From assembly GCA_017512555.1 (NCBI GenBank), contig JAFWFE010000098.1:1-48056 (forward strand): a stretch of 48,056 nucleotides of DNA, written 5' to 3'. The stretch comes from Solobacterium sp. GTDB taxonomy: Bacteria; Bacillota_I; Bacilli_A; Erysipelotrichales; Erysipelotrichaceae. Shown in pieces: positions 9,393 through 17,257 of the stretch (positions are counted from its first letter, which is position 1; every line of letters starts with the position of its first letter). The notes beneath the pieces were generated by a model. It worked only from the letters and a program-made list of their open reading frames with translations, searched no databases and was not told where the DNA came from. A program made the translations under genes and the position numbers.

Positions 9393-10913
9393 ATGTCACG
9401 TACGAAGAACGTTGCGAAAAACTTTTTTCTTGGCGGTATAGCCAAGATCATCATGATGGTCTTTCCGTTTATCACAAGGACCATTTTTATCAAACTTCTG
9501 GGTGAAGAATATCTGGGTATCGGAGGACTGTTCTCCAATATTCTCACCGTTTTAAACATGTCTGAACTGGGAATGTCCAGTGTCATGGTCTATTCTCTGT
9601 ATAAACCTCTGGCAGACAAGGATGAGAAAGAAGTCGCTTCTCTACTGGGATTCTACCACCGGATGTATACCTACATCGCCTTGTTTATTACCTTTGCCGG
9701 ACTGGCGCTGATTCCGTTCCTGCAGTTCTTTATCAACTCGGATCTGGCATTGCATGATCTGCGGATCTACTATGTCCTGTTCCTGGCAAACTCTGTCGCC
9801 TCCTACCTGTTTATCTGGAAGAGTTCCCTGATTGAAGCAGACCAGAAGGAATATATCATCATTGCGGCCAGGACAGCTTTCTCTATATTGATGCAGCTGG
9901 CACAGATCGCGATCCTGCTGATCACCAGAAACTACCTGATGTATCTGACGATTGCTTTGTTGTCCACCATCCTGAATAACCTGTATATCTCGTGGCGCGC
10001 AGACAAGATGTATCCCCGGATGAGCGCTGTCAGGGGAGAACCACTGTCCAAAGAGAAACAATCCAAGATCTTCTCTGACGTACGTTCCATGCTGGCTTAT
10101 AAGATGGGCGGGGTATTCCTGAATTCCACGGATAATATCTATATCTCAAGAATGGTCAATACCCGCAGTGTAGGCTACTATCTCAACTACCAGACCCTAT
10201 ATACGACATTAACTACGTTTGCTTCTTTCTTCTACCAGTCCATGCTGCACTCCGTCGGTGATTTCAACGTCAACAGTTCGGAGAAAGATAAGAAAGAACT
10301 GTTTGATACGGTTGAACTGCTGTTCTCGTTTATCGCTGTCATCATCACCGTAGGTTTCTTCTGTATCAGTAGTAAGATCATCCTGCTCTGGATCGGAGAA
10401 CGCTTTATCCTGGACCAGATGTCAGTCATGGCAATTTCCATCAACGTCTATCTGCCGCTGATTCTCTATCCCGTGTGGATGTTCCGCCGGACCACAGGTT
10501 TATTCCGTGAAACCCGGAATATTCTGATCTACGCGGGAATCTGTAACCTGATCCTGTCCTATGTCTTAGGTAAACAACTGGGTCTTGCGGGTATCCTGCT
10601 GGCGACCAGCGTATCCCGTCTCCTGACATCGTTCTGGTTTGAACCGAAGGTATTATTCCAGAAGGTCTTCCCCAGTTACCATGTCAGTTCTTACTTCCTG
10701 AATGTGGCCAAGTATCTGCTTGTCAGTGTACTGACAGGACTGGGATATATGAAGTTATCCGCATGGATGAATCTCAGCGGAATAGTCGGTGCCGTGATTG
10801 AGATCATGTTATGCTTTACCATCACTTTTGTCCTGCTGATCCTGATCAATCTGCGGAATCCCGCACTGAAGAAAGTGATTCAGATCATGGTGAACTTTAT
10901 CAAGAGGCGCTAG
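9393..10913 (+). CDS. wzx: Wzx-type lipid-linked oligosaccharide flippase
   Basis: 506 residues, about 14 predicted membrane helices. It opens with the family's amphipathic first helix (KNFFLGGIAKIIMMVFPFITRTIFIKLLG) region and shows the glycine-rich EYLGIGGLFSNI and SELGMSSVMVYSLY segments of Wzx/MATE-like exporters. It would flip the undecaprenyl-linked repeat unit across the membrane. It starts three bases after the sulfotransferase stop with no clear ribosome site, so translation is probably coupled. It is the last gene of its operon, and its stop codon lies within a terminator hairpin. It is the only flippase in the window, although two polymerase/ligase-type proteins are encoded. Confidence 0.88.
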   Translation: MSRTKNVAKNFFLGGIAKIIMMVFPFITRTIFIKLLGEEYLGIGGLFSNILTVLNMSELGMSSVMVYSLYKPLADKDEKEVASLLGFYHRMYTYIALFITFAGLALIPFLQFFINSDLALHDLRIYYVLFLANSVASYLFIWKSSLIEADQKEYIIIAARTAFSILMQLAQIAILLITRNYLMYLTIALLSTILNNLYISWRADKMYPRMSAVRGEPLSKEKQSKIFSDVRSMLAYKMGGVFLNSTDNIYISRMVNTRSVGYYLNYQTLYTTLTTFASFFYQSMLHSVGDFNVNSSEKDKKELFDTVELLFSFIAVIITVGFFCISSKIILLWIGERFILDQMSVMAISINVYLPLILYPVWMFRRTTGLFRETRNILIYAGICNLILSYVLGKQLGLAGILLATSVSRLLTSFWFEPKVLFQKVFPSYHVSSYFLNVAKYLLVSVLTGLGYMKLSAWMNLSGIVGAVIEIMLCFTITFVLLILINLRNPALKKVIQIMVNFIKRR

Positions 10914-10944
10914 ATGTATACACACATACATTTACGCCTTTTTA
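10905..10944 (+). terminator. Terminator after wzx
   Basis: AGGCG (10905-10909) pairs with CGCCT (10935-10939), and inside it ATGTAT (10914-10919) pairs with ATACAT (10926-10931) across a short loop. A run of five T follows. The stem includes the wzx stop codon. A -10 element for the next gene begins only four bases later. Confidence 0.6.
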
Positions 10945-10947
10945 GGT

Positions 10948-10953
10948 TATAAT
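10948..10953 (+). promoter_or_regulatory. -10 element for the phosphonate operon
   Basis: A perfect TATAAT directly behind the wzx terminator. The predicted start near 10960 leaves a leader of about 28 bases with AAGAAAGGG before ATG 10988. No clear -35 was found. An in-frame ATG at 10952 lies inside this element and so cannot be the start of translation if the promoter is used. Confidence 0.55.
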
Positions 10954-10987
10954 GAAGAAGATTGAAACACACAAGAAAGGGCAGATT

Positions 10988-12283
10988 ATGATGCAGGTAT
11001 ATACATGTTTTTGTACAGACGTCATCCATGAAGGACATCTGAATCTGATTAATGAAGCACGGAAATACGGGGAAGTAACCGTAGGTGTATTAAGCGAGCG
11101 CGCAATGATCCGCTATGACCGTTTCCCTACGATCTCCGAAGAAGAACGCATGGAAATGATCCGCAAGGTTCCGGGTATCAGTCATGTACGTATCCAGGAC
11201 TCCATCAAGTATGACGAAGTATTCGAAGAACTTCATCCGGATGTGATCATCCACGGAGATAACTGGAAAACCGGACACCTGTCTTTTATCCGTGACAATG
11301 TCCTGAAGAATATAGAAAAGTACGGTGGTGAACTCGTCGAGATCCCGTATACCTATAATCCCAATGTAAAGAAAATCGACGCACGCCGTCTGGAGAAACT
11401 CGCCATGCCGGAATTCCGCCGCGGAAGACTGCGTAAACTGATGAAACTGACACCGGTTGTTAAACTGATGGAAGTACACAGCGGACTGACCGGGCTGATC
11501 GTGGAAAAGACCGTTGCGGTAGAAGAAGACGGACTCAGTCAGTTTGATGGTATGTGGTTATCCAGTCTCTGTGATTCCACAGACAGAGGAAAACCGGATA
11601 TTGAACTCGTAGACCTGACCAGCCGTATGCGTACAGCCGATGAAATCATGGATGTGACCACAAAGCCGATCGTCATGGATGTGGATACCGGCGGAATGAT
11701 CGAACACTTTGTCTATACCGTAAGAACCTTGGAAAGATCCGGTATCTCTGCCTGCATCATGGAAGATAAGACCGGACTGAAAAAGAATTCCCTGTTTGGT
11801 ACAGAAGTGGAACAGACCCAGGATGATATTGAACATTTCTGCGCGAAAATCAAAGCAGGAAAGGAAGCACAGCGTTCAGACGACTTCATGATCATTGCCC
11901 GTAATGAAAGTCTGATCCTGGAAAAGGGTATGGAAGATGCCCTGAAGAGATGCCGCGCGTATGTCGAAGCAGGCGCAGACGGTATCATGATCCACTCCCG
12001 CAGAAGAGATCCGGCAGAGATCTTTGAGTTCTGTGATGAATTCCGCAGAACTGACCCGGTTACACCGTTGATCGTTGTGCCGACATCCTTCTGTGATGTA
12101 ACAACCGAAGAATTTGAAAAACACGGAGTCAACATCGTGATCTATGCCAACCAGCTGATGAGAGCTGCCGTACCTGCCATGCAGGATGTTGCGACAAAGA
12201 TCCTGATCAACCACCGCAGCGCAGAAGTTGAAGATGAGATCATGCCGTTCAAGGAAATCATCAAGATGATCGATGAAATATAG
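10988..12283 (+). CDS. aepX: Cytidylyltransferase-PEP phosphomutase fusion (phosphonate synthesis)
   Basis: 431 residues, two domains. Residues 1-140 are a cytidylyltransferase-like domain with HEGH at 14-17 (HxGH motif); the usual C-terminal ISSTxI motif is not visible. From about residue 150 to the end is a PEP mutase domain (isocitrate lyase superfamily). It has the exact signature EDK-x5-NS, starting at Glu259-Asp260-Lys261, and an upstream VMDVDTGG strand. PEP mutase turns phosphoenolpyruvate into phosphonopyruvate, the entry step of nearly all C-P bond synthesis. ATG 10988 (or 10991) is chosen because AAGAAAGGG precedes it and an upstream in-frame ATG lies inside the -10 element. It is first of five genes in a separate transcription unit. 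Confidence 0.93.
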   Translation: MMQVYTCFCTDVIHEGHLNLINEARKYGEVTVGVLSERAMIRYDRFPTISEEERMEMIRKVPGISHVRIQDSIKYDEVFEELHPDVIIHGDNWKTGHLSFIRDNVLKNIEKYGGELVEIPYTYNPNVKKIDARRLEKLAMPEFRRGRLRKLMKLTPVVKLMEVHSGLTGLIVEKTVAVEEDGLSQFDGMWLSSLCDSTDRGKPDIELVDLTSRMRTADEIMDVTTKPIVMDVDTGGMIEHFVYTVRTLERSGISACIMEDKTGLKKNSLFGTEVEQTQDDIEHFCAKIKAGKEAQRSDDFMIIARNESLILEKGMEDALKRCRAYVEAGADGIMIHSRRRDPAEIFEFCDEFRRTDPVTPLIVVPTSFCDVTTEEFEKHGVNIVIYANQLMRAAVPAMQDVATKILINHRSAEVEDEIMPFKEIIKMIDEI

Positions 12284-12292
12284 GAGCAGAAC

Positions 12293-12721
12293 ATGAGAGA
12301 AAAGAAAATCGTATATCTGCCTATGGCAGCGGATATTGTACATCCCGGACATATCAATATCATCAAGGCCGCAGCACAGTACGGTGACGTAATCGTCGGC
12401 TTGTTTACCGATGAAGCAATCGCTTCCTATAAGCGTGTACCGTATATGCCTTATGAACAAAGAAAGATCGTCATCGAGAATATCAAGGGAGTATCTCAGG
12501 TGATTCCCCAGTACACACGGGATTATGAAGATAACCTGCGTATGTTAAAACCGGATTATATGGTACACGGTACAGACTGGAGAGAAGGACCTCTGGCAGA
12601 TGTACGTGCGAAAGCTATTGCGACCATGGCAGAATGGGGCGGAGAAGTCGTAGAACCGGAATATACCAAAGGCGTATCCTCCACAATGATCCAGAAAGCG
12701 ATCAAGGAACGTAAGGACTGA
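12293..12721 (+). CDS. Stand-alone cytidylyltransferase (phosphonate activation)
   Basis: 142 residues, the size of a minimal CTP:phospho-substrate cytidylyltransferase such as TagD. HPGH at residues 17-20 and SSTMI near the C-terminus are both present, so unlike the fused domain upstream this one has the full motif set. In phosphonate loci such enzymes activate 2-aminoethylphosphonate or a related compound with CTP, giving a CMP-phosphonate donor for transfer to glycans or lipids. A TagD-like role (CDP-glycerol) is the alternative, since a TagF-like polymerase is encoded at 43480. Its place between PEP mutase and the decarboxylase favours the phosphonate role. GGAGC precedes ATG 12293. Confidence 0.85.
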   Translation: MREKKIVYLPMAADIVHPGHINIIKAAAQYGDVIVGLFTDEAIASYKRVPYMPYEQRKIVIENIKGVSQVIPQYTRDYEDNLRMLKPDYMVHGTDWREGPLADVRAKAIATMAEWGGEVVEPEYTKGVSSTMIQKAIKERKD

Positions 12722-12722
12722 T

Positions 12723-13843
12723 ATGCAGGTCAGAGATTTTACAGAACTGTTAGGTGCAGACTTTTATACCGGTGTTCCGGATTCACAGCTGAAAGCCTTG
12801 TGCAACTACCTGATGAAGACATACGGAATTGATCCTCTTCATCATGTGATTGCGGCTAACGAAGGCAACTGTGCAGCCCTGGCAGCCGGGTATCATCTGG
12901 CTACAGGCAAAGTTCCCGTGGTATACATGCAGAATTCCGGGGAGGGAAATGCCATCAATCCCATAGCCTCACTCCTGAACGATAAGGTCTATGCCATCCC
13001 GATGATTTTTGTGGTCGGATGGAGAGGAGAACCGGGAATTCATGATGAACCCCAGCACATCTACCAGGGAGAAGTAACCCTGGAACTGCTGAAGGTCATG
13101 GGTATTCCGTACATGGTCATCAGTAAGGACACAACGACCGAAGAAGTCAGAGATACCATGAAGGAATTCCGTCCTCTTCTGGAACAGGGAAAGAATGTGG
13201 CTTTTGTGGTACGCAAGGGCGGTTTATCCTTTGAAGAAGAGATCGAATATACCAACACCAATGAACTGACCAGAGAAGAAATCATCCGTCATGTGACAAA
13301 CTACAGCGGTACAGATCCGATCGTATCCACGACAGGCAAAGCGTCCCGTGAATTGTTTGAGATCCGTGAAGCAGATCATACCGGACATGACATGGATTTC
13401 CTGACCGTAGGTTCCATGGGACATTGTTCAAGTATTGCCCTGGGTATCGCGTTACAGAAACCGGAAACAAGAGTCTGGTGTATTGACGGGGACGGCGCAG
13501 CGCTTATGCACATGGGTGCCATGGCAGTGATTGCTTCCCAGAATCCTCCAACCTGATTCATATCGTGGTGAATAACGGATCCCATGAGAGTGTGGGCGGT
13601 ATGCCGACAGCAGTAAAAGACATGGATATCGCAAGAATCGCTGAAGCCTGCGGGTATGCGCAGACGTATACCGTATCTTCCGCGAAAGAACTTGACCGGG
13701 TTCTGGAAGAAACCGTACAGAACCGCAGATTAACCATGATCGAAGTGAAATCCGCAATCGGTGCCAGGGCAGATCTGGGCAGACCTACCACAACAGCTCT
13801 GGAAAACAAGGAACACTTCATGCAGTATCTGAAGCAGAAATGA
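12723..13843 (+). pseudogene. aepY: Phosphonopyruvate decarboxylase, frameshifted
   Basis: ThDP-dependent enzyme that decarboxylates phosphonopyruvate to phosphonoacetaldehyde and drives PEP mutase forward. The first frame (12723-13556) gives 277 residues and stops at TGA 13554-13556. The remainder (frame through 13550-13843) continues the same protein. One base is missing around 13548-13551, where CCTCCAACC would need one more A to keep Pro-Asn. Restored, the protein would have about 373 residues, normal for the family. The break falls between the two halves of the ThDP motif, GDG (residues 256-258) and NN (about 284-285), so neither fragment could work alone. It is either a real null allele or a one-base assembly error; no slippery heptamer suggests programmed shifting. 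Confidence 0.88.
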
Positions 13844-13850
13844 GGTTATT

Positions 13851-14972
13851 ATGGCAAACGATAAAATACTGGTGACGAGATCATCCATGCCGGATTTCGA
13901 TGAATACGTTGAAGAAATCCGTGATATCTGGGATTCCCGCTGGCTGACCAATATGGGCATCAAGCATCAGACCCTTCAGAAAGAATTGTGTCAATATCTG
14001 AAGACAGAGAATACCGAACTGTTTACCAATGGTCATATGGCTATCGAACTTTCTCTGGCTGCTTTTGATCTGCAGGGTGAAGTTATCACTACACCGTTTA
14101 CTTTTGTGTCTACGACCCAGGCAATTGTACGTAACGGCCTGAAACCGGTCTTCTGTGATATTGATCCGGTAACCTATACGATGGATCCAACCAAGATCGA
14201 AGCACTGATCACCGACAAGACCTGCGCGATTCTTCCTGTACATGTCTACGGGAATATCTGCCATGTCGAAGAGATTGAAGAAATTGCGAAGAAACACGGC
14301 CTGAAGGTCATTTACGACGCAGCGCATACATTCGGCGTAGAGTATAAGGGCAGGGGTATCGGCACATACGGAGATGCGTCCTGTTTCAGTTTCCATGCCA
14401 CCAAGGTATTCCACACTATTGAAGGTGGTGCGGTAACCTACAAAGATGACATCAAGGATACTTTCGGCACAAAGCTGAACTACATGAAAGATTTCGGTAT
14501 TTGTGATGAAGATAATATTACCGAGATTGGTCCGAATGCGAAGTTCAATGAATTCTGCGCAGCCATGGGCTTGTGCAATCTGCGCCATGTGGATGGGGAA
14601 ATCGAGAAACGCAGACATGTGGTGGAAAGATACCGTGAGAATCTGTCCGGTATTCCGGGAATCACGGTGAACCAGCCGCAGAAGGATGTGAAGCCGAATT
14701 ACGCGTACTTCCCGGTGATCTTTAATGAAGAGATCCTCGGTATCGACCGTAACCAGATCAAGGATATCCTTGCCGGTCACGGAATCAATGCCCGTAAGTA
14801 TTTCTATCCGTTAACCAACAGTGTTGCCTGCTATAAGGGACAGTATGATCCGGAAGATACACCGGTTGCCCTGCAGATGAGTAAGCGTGTTTTGACACTG
14901 CCGTTGTTTGCGGATCTGGCCCTGAGTGATGTGGACAGGATCTGTAATATCATCAAAGAGGCTGTGAAATGA
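13851..14972 (+). CDS. DegT/DnrJ/EryC1 aminotransferase in the phosphonate operon
   Basis: 373 residues, normal length. PLP contacts are visible: Asp in IYDAAHTFG and Schiff-base Lys185 in HATKVFHT, followed by EGGA. Most relatives aminate keto-sugar nucleotides (VioA and FdtB types). Here it follows PEP mutase, the cytidylyltransferase and phosphonopyruvate decarboxylase, and no class V AepZ/PhnW-type transaminase is in the window. It may therefore aminate phosphonoacetaldehyde to 2-aminoethylphosphonate (inference). The other possibility is a second amino-sugar enzyme, although the one 4-keto pathway visible already has its own aminotransferase at 6280. The start ATG lies seven bases after the decarboxylase stop, with AGG upstream. 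Confidence 0.85.
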   Translation: MANDKILVTRSSMPDFDEYVEEIRDIWDSRWLTNMGIKHQTLQKELCQYLKTENTELFTNGHMAIELSLAAFDLQGEVITTPFTFVSTTQAIVRNGLKPVFCDIDPVTYTMDPTKIEALITDKTCAILPVHVYGNICHVEEIEEIAKKHGLKVIYDAAHTFGVEYKGRGIGTYGDASCFSFHATKVFHTIEGGAVTYKDDIKDTFGTKLNYMKDFGICDEDNITEIGPNAKFNEFCAAMGLCNLRHVDGEIEKRRHVVERYRENLSGIPGITVNQPQKDVKPNYAYFPVIFNEEILGIDRNQIKDILAGHGINARKYFYPLTNSVACYKGQYDPEDTPVALQMSKRVLTLPLFADLALSDVDRICNIIKEAVK

Positions 14973-16123
14973 ACAGTGTGATCGTCCTCATCGGTTATAA
15001 CCGTAAGGATTGTATACGGAGTTGTTTTGAGGCTGTCCGTAAAGCAGAATATCCCGGTGATGACCAGGTAGATCTTTACTTCAGTCTGGATTATAGTCCG
15101 GTACAGCAGGAACTGACCGAAATGATTGATGCCTTCTCCTGGACACACGGAGAAAAGAGAGTCATCGCGCACCCGGAAAGACAAGGTCTGCGTAAACATG
15201 TGATTTCGTGCGGGAATCTGATCGGTGATCATGATTTCCTGATCATGCTGGAAGATGATGTGGTGGTATCAGACAGTTACTATCTGTATGTGCGGGAAGC
15301 GATGCGTATGTATGGAGATGATCCGTCGGTTGCCGGCGTGTCACTCTACCAGCACTATACACATCCGCAGGTAGGCAGGCGCTTTGAACCGGAGTATAAC
15401 GGCAGTGATGTCTATCTGTTACAGAGCGCGCAGTCTTGGGGACAGTCCTGGTCAAACCGGATGTGGAAGGAATTCCATGACTGGTATATTTCTCATCCTT
15501 CCTTTGAACAACCGGAGGGAATGGCGGATTATTCGTATGGCTGGGATGAACGCAGCTGGCTGAGATACTACATGGGATATATCTGTTCGAATCATCTGTT
15601 TATGATCTATCCGTATCATTCCTTTTCCACCAACATGGAAGAAGTCGGAGAGAACCGGAAGAAGACAGATACGGACTATCAGGTATCCACGGTACATGGA
15701 CAGAGAAAATTCCGGATGTATCCGATGGATCAGCTGATCCGTTATGACGCCTTCTTTGAACGGATGGGTGATCCCTGGTTTATACCTGTATATCAGGGCG
15801 AAGAAGTACTGATGGATCTGAACGGCAGTCATTCTCGTACATTTGGGTATCGCTATATGTTGTCTACCCGCTATCTTCCATATGAAGTAGTCAGGACCTA
15901 TGGCTTGAAATTACGGCCGCAGGAAGTCAATTTCCGGGAGAATGTGGAAGGGAATGACCTGTACCTGTATGATCTGAGTAAGCCGCAGAAAAAGCAGAAA
16001 AAGGGCATTAACCCGAATGTTGTACGCTATGATGTACGGGCAGTATCCTGGGCAAGATTATCGTATCTGGGGTTACTGGAGTTCGGTGAATATGCCGCAA
16101 AGAAACTACGTAAGAAAAAGTGA
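14969..16123 (+). CDS. GT-A type glycosyltransferase (GNT-I-like)
   Basis: 384 residues. The start IVLIGYNRKD and the metal-site segment MLEDDVVVSD near residue 93 are typical of GT-A transferases of the GNT-I-like group. SWGQSWSNRMW and WDERSW mark the acceptor region also seen in related capsule enzymes. A gene of similar type lies at 27885-28784. It overlaps the aminotransferase stop by ATGA, so it belongs to the phosphonate operon and may add the sugar that carries the phosphonate (inference). The C-terminus is strongly basic (KKQKK, KKLRKKK) and may bind the membrane. Its stop codon lies in the stem of a two-way terminator. Confidence 0.75.
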   Translation: MNSVIVLIGYNRKDCIRSCFEAVRKAEYPGDDQVDLYFSLDYSPVQQELTEMIDAFSWTHGEKRVIAHPERQGLRKHVISCGNLIGDHDFLIMLEDDVVVSDSYYLYVREAMRMYGDDPSVAGVSLYQHYTHPQVGRRFEPEYNGSDVYLLQSAQSWGQSWSNRMWKEFHDWYISHPSFEQPEGMADYSYGWDERSWLRYYMGYICSNHLFMIYPYHSFSTNMEEVGENRKKTDTDYQVSTVHGQRKFRMYPMDQLIRYDAFFERMGDPWFIPVYQGEEVLMDLNGSHSRTFGYRYMLSTRYLPYEVVRTYGLKLRPQEVNFRENVEGNDLYLYDLSKPQKKQKKGINPNVVRYDVRAVSWARLSYLGLLEFGEYAAKKLRKKK

Positions 16124-16141
16124 TGGAAGCCATCACTTTTT
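16115..16141. terminator. Bidirectional terminator between convergent genes
   Basis: AAAAAGTGATGG (16115-16126) is perfectly complementary to CCATCACTTTTT (16130-16141) across the loop AAG. The stop TGA of the + gene (16121-16123) lies in one arm, and the stop of the - gene (TCA 16133-16135) lies in the other. A and T runs on both sides let it work in both directions. Confidence 0.88.
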
Positions 16142-17173
16142 AAGATAAGTCATTTTCCGGAACTGCCGGTACAGACCACCGAAGGTATTCTTGGCTGTAC
16201 TAAGTACCGTATAGGTATCCACGATCTTTCTGGCATTGAAGGTCATGGCAGCTCTCTTGAAGATTCTGGAGTAGGTATTCGGAGTCTCTGCATTCTTTAT
16301 CGCAACCATACCACGTGGTGTAAGGACATGTTCCTGCACCATGTTTATTTTCTCTTCTCTGGTGTAAGGAGAACCATCCGCGAACAGGTTGATCACAAAC
16401 ACTTCATACTCCCTGAGCAGGTAGTTGTCAATCAACGGATTCCGGGGATCCTGCAGCATATCCATCATCGTCTGTACACCGGTTTCCTTGTCTTTCAGCA
16501 CTTCCACGCTGTCGGGCAGAAAGCGGTTGACCATGGTTTCTCTGGCACGTTTCTGGTAGTGATAGACCAGCAATGACGTACTGATGATCTTCTTTGCGTA
16601 GGTGAATGCCACACAGTTGAAAATCAGGTCTCCGGAATTCTCTTTGCCTTCCGGCAGACACTCGGGATGTTCCTTCAGGATCGAAGTACGATAGAACTTA
16701 TTCCAGTAGGTATTGAAACTATCGTTGCGGAAACAATCCTCAATTGCCGGAATCGGTTCATCATACACTTTGTCCGGACAATTCATCTCAAAGCTATAAT
16801 TCTCTTCCACAAAATCCACGGTATTCCGGAAAATCAGAATATCCGGGTCATCCTCAAGATAGGAGAGTAATGCCGGCAGGGTATTTGGCTCTATCCGGTC
16901 ATCGTCGTCAAAGAACCAGGAATACTTACCCTGTGCCTGTGCCAGCGCGTGCTTGCGGGTGGCTGTACATCCCTGATTCTCCTGGTGAGAGATCGAGATT
17001 TCCGGGTATCTGTTCTTGTATTCCTGCAGGATCTGCCAGCTTTGGTCTTTGGATCCGTCATCGATCAGGATCATTTCGGTTTCTTCTGTCAGCTGCGGAA
17101 GGATACTGTCAAGACACTGTCCAAGTTCTTTTTCCGCGTTGTATACGGGGATTAAAATCGATAACTTTTTCAT
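16133..17173 (-). CDS. Glycosyltransferase family 2 protein
   Basis: 346 residues. The GT2 core is complete: LSILIPVYNAE at the start, IDDGSKD near residue 38, and FFDDDDR carrying the DxD motif near residue 91. The C-terminal 150 residues are an acceptor-binding region without membrane helices. It is the only glycosyltransferase on the minus strand. Its promoter is predicted to start transcription on the A of the ATG at 17173, so it would be translated from a leaderless mRNA; there is no ribosome site upstream. Sugar and acceptor are unknown. Confidence 0.9.
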   Translation of the reverse strand: MKKLSILIPVYNAEKELGQCLDSILPQLTEETEMILIDDGSKDQSWQILQEYKNRYPEISISHQENQGCTATRKHALAQAQGKYSWFFDDDDRIEPNTLPALLSYLEDDPDILIFRNTVDFVEENYSFEMNCPDKVYDEPIPAIEDCFRNDSFNTYWNKFYRTSILKEHPECLPEGKENSGDLIFNCVAFTYAKKIISTSLLVYHYQKRARETMVNRFLPDSVEVLKDKETGVQTMMDMLQDPRNPLIDNYLLREYEVFVINLFADGSPYTREEKINMVQEHVLTPRGMVAIKNAETPNTYSRIFKRAAMTFNARKIVDTYTVLSTAKNTFGGLYRQFRKMTYLKK

Positions 17174-17179
17174 ACGTGT

Positions 17180-17188
17180 ATTCTAGCA
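17180..17188 (-). promoter_or_regulatory. Extended -10 promoter giving a leaderless mRNA
   Basis: The minus strand reads TGCTAGAAT (17188-17180), followed by six bases and then ATG at 17173. With standard spacing the first transcribed base is the A of the start codon. Confidence 0.5.
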
Positions 17189-17257
17189 TAGAGTATGGAA
17201 TTCACCTATAAAAAACCATAAAATAGAGACATACAAAGAAGAAAAGAGGATCGTATC

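Noticed and set aside
10952..10987. Upstream ATG for the PEP mutase fusion
   Set aside because: The ATG lies inside the TATAAT element; the message would start downstream of it, and AAGAAAGGG fits ATG 10988.
13545..13556. Programmed ribosomal frameshift in the decarboxylase gene
   Set aside because: No slippery heptamer or following stem-loop is visible, and this family is not known to use one; a mutation or assembly error is simpler.
13881..14780. Long minus-strand open frame (299 codons) opposite the aminotransferase
   Set aside because: It mirrors a clear DegT gene, has no recognisable domain, and lacks a ribosome site; it is a shadow frame.
17219..17224. TAAAAT as the -10 for the MetE-like gene
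   Set aside because: No TG extension and no -35 at a suitable distance; too weak to list as a promoter, although some promoter must exist in this gap.
17174..17257. SAM riboswitch or T-box before the MetE-like gene
   Set aside because: The gap is 84 bases and contains no paired structure of that size.
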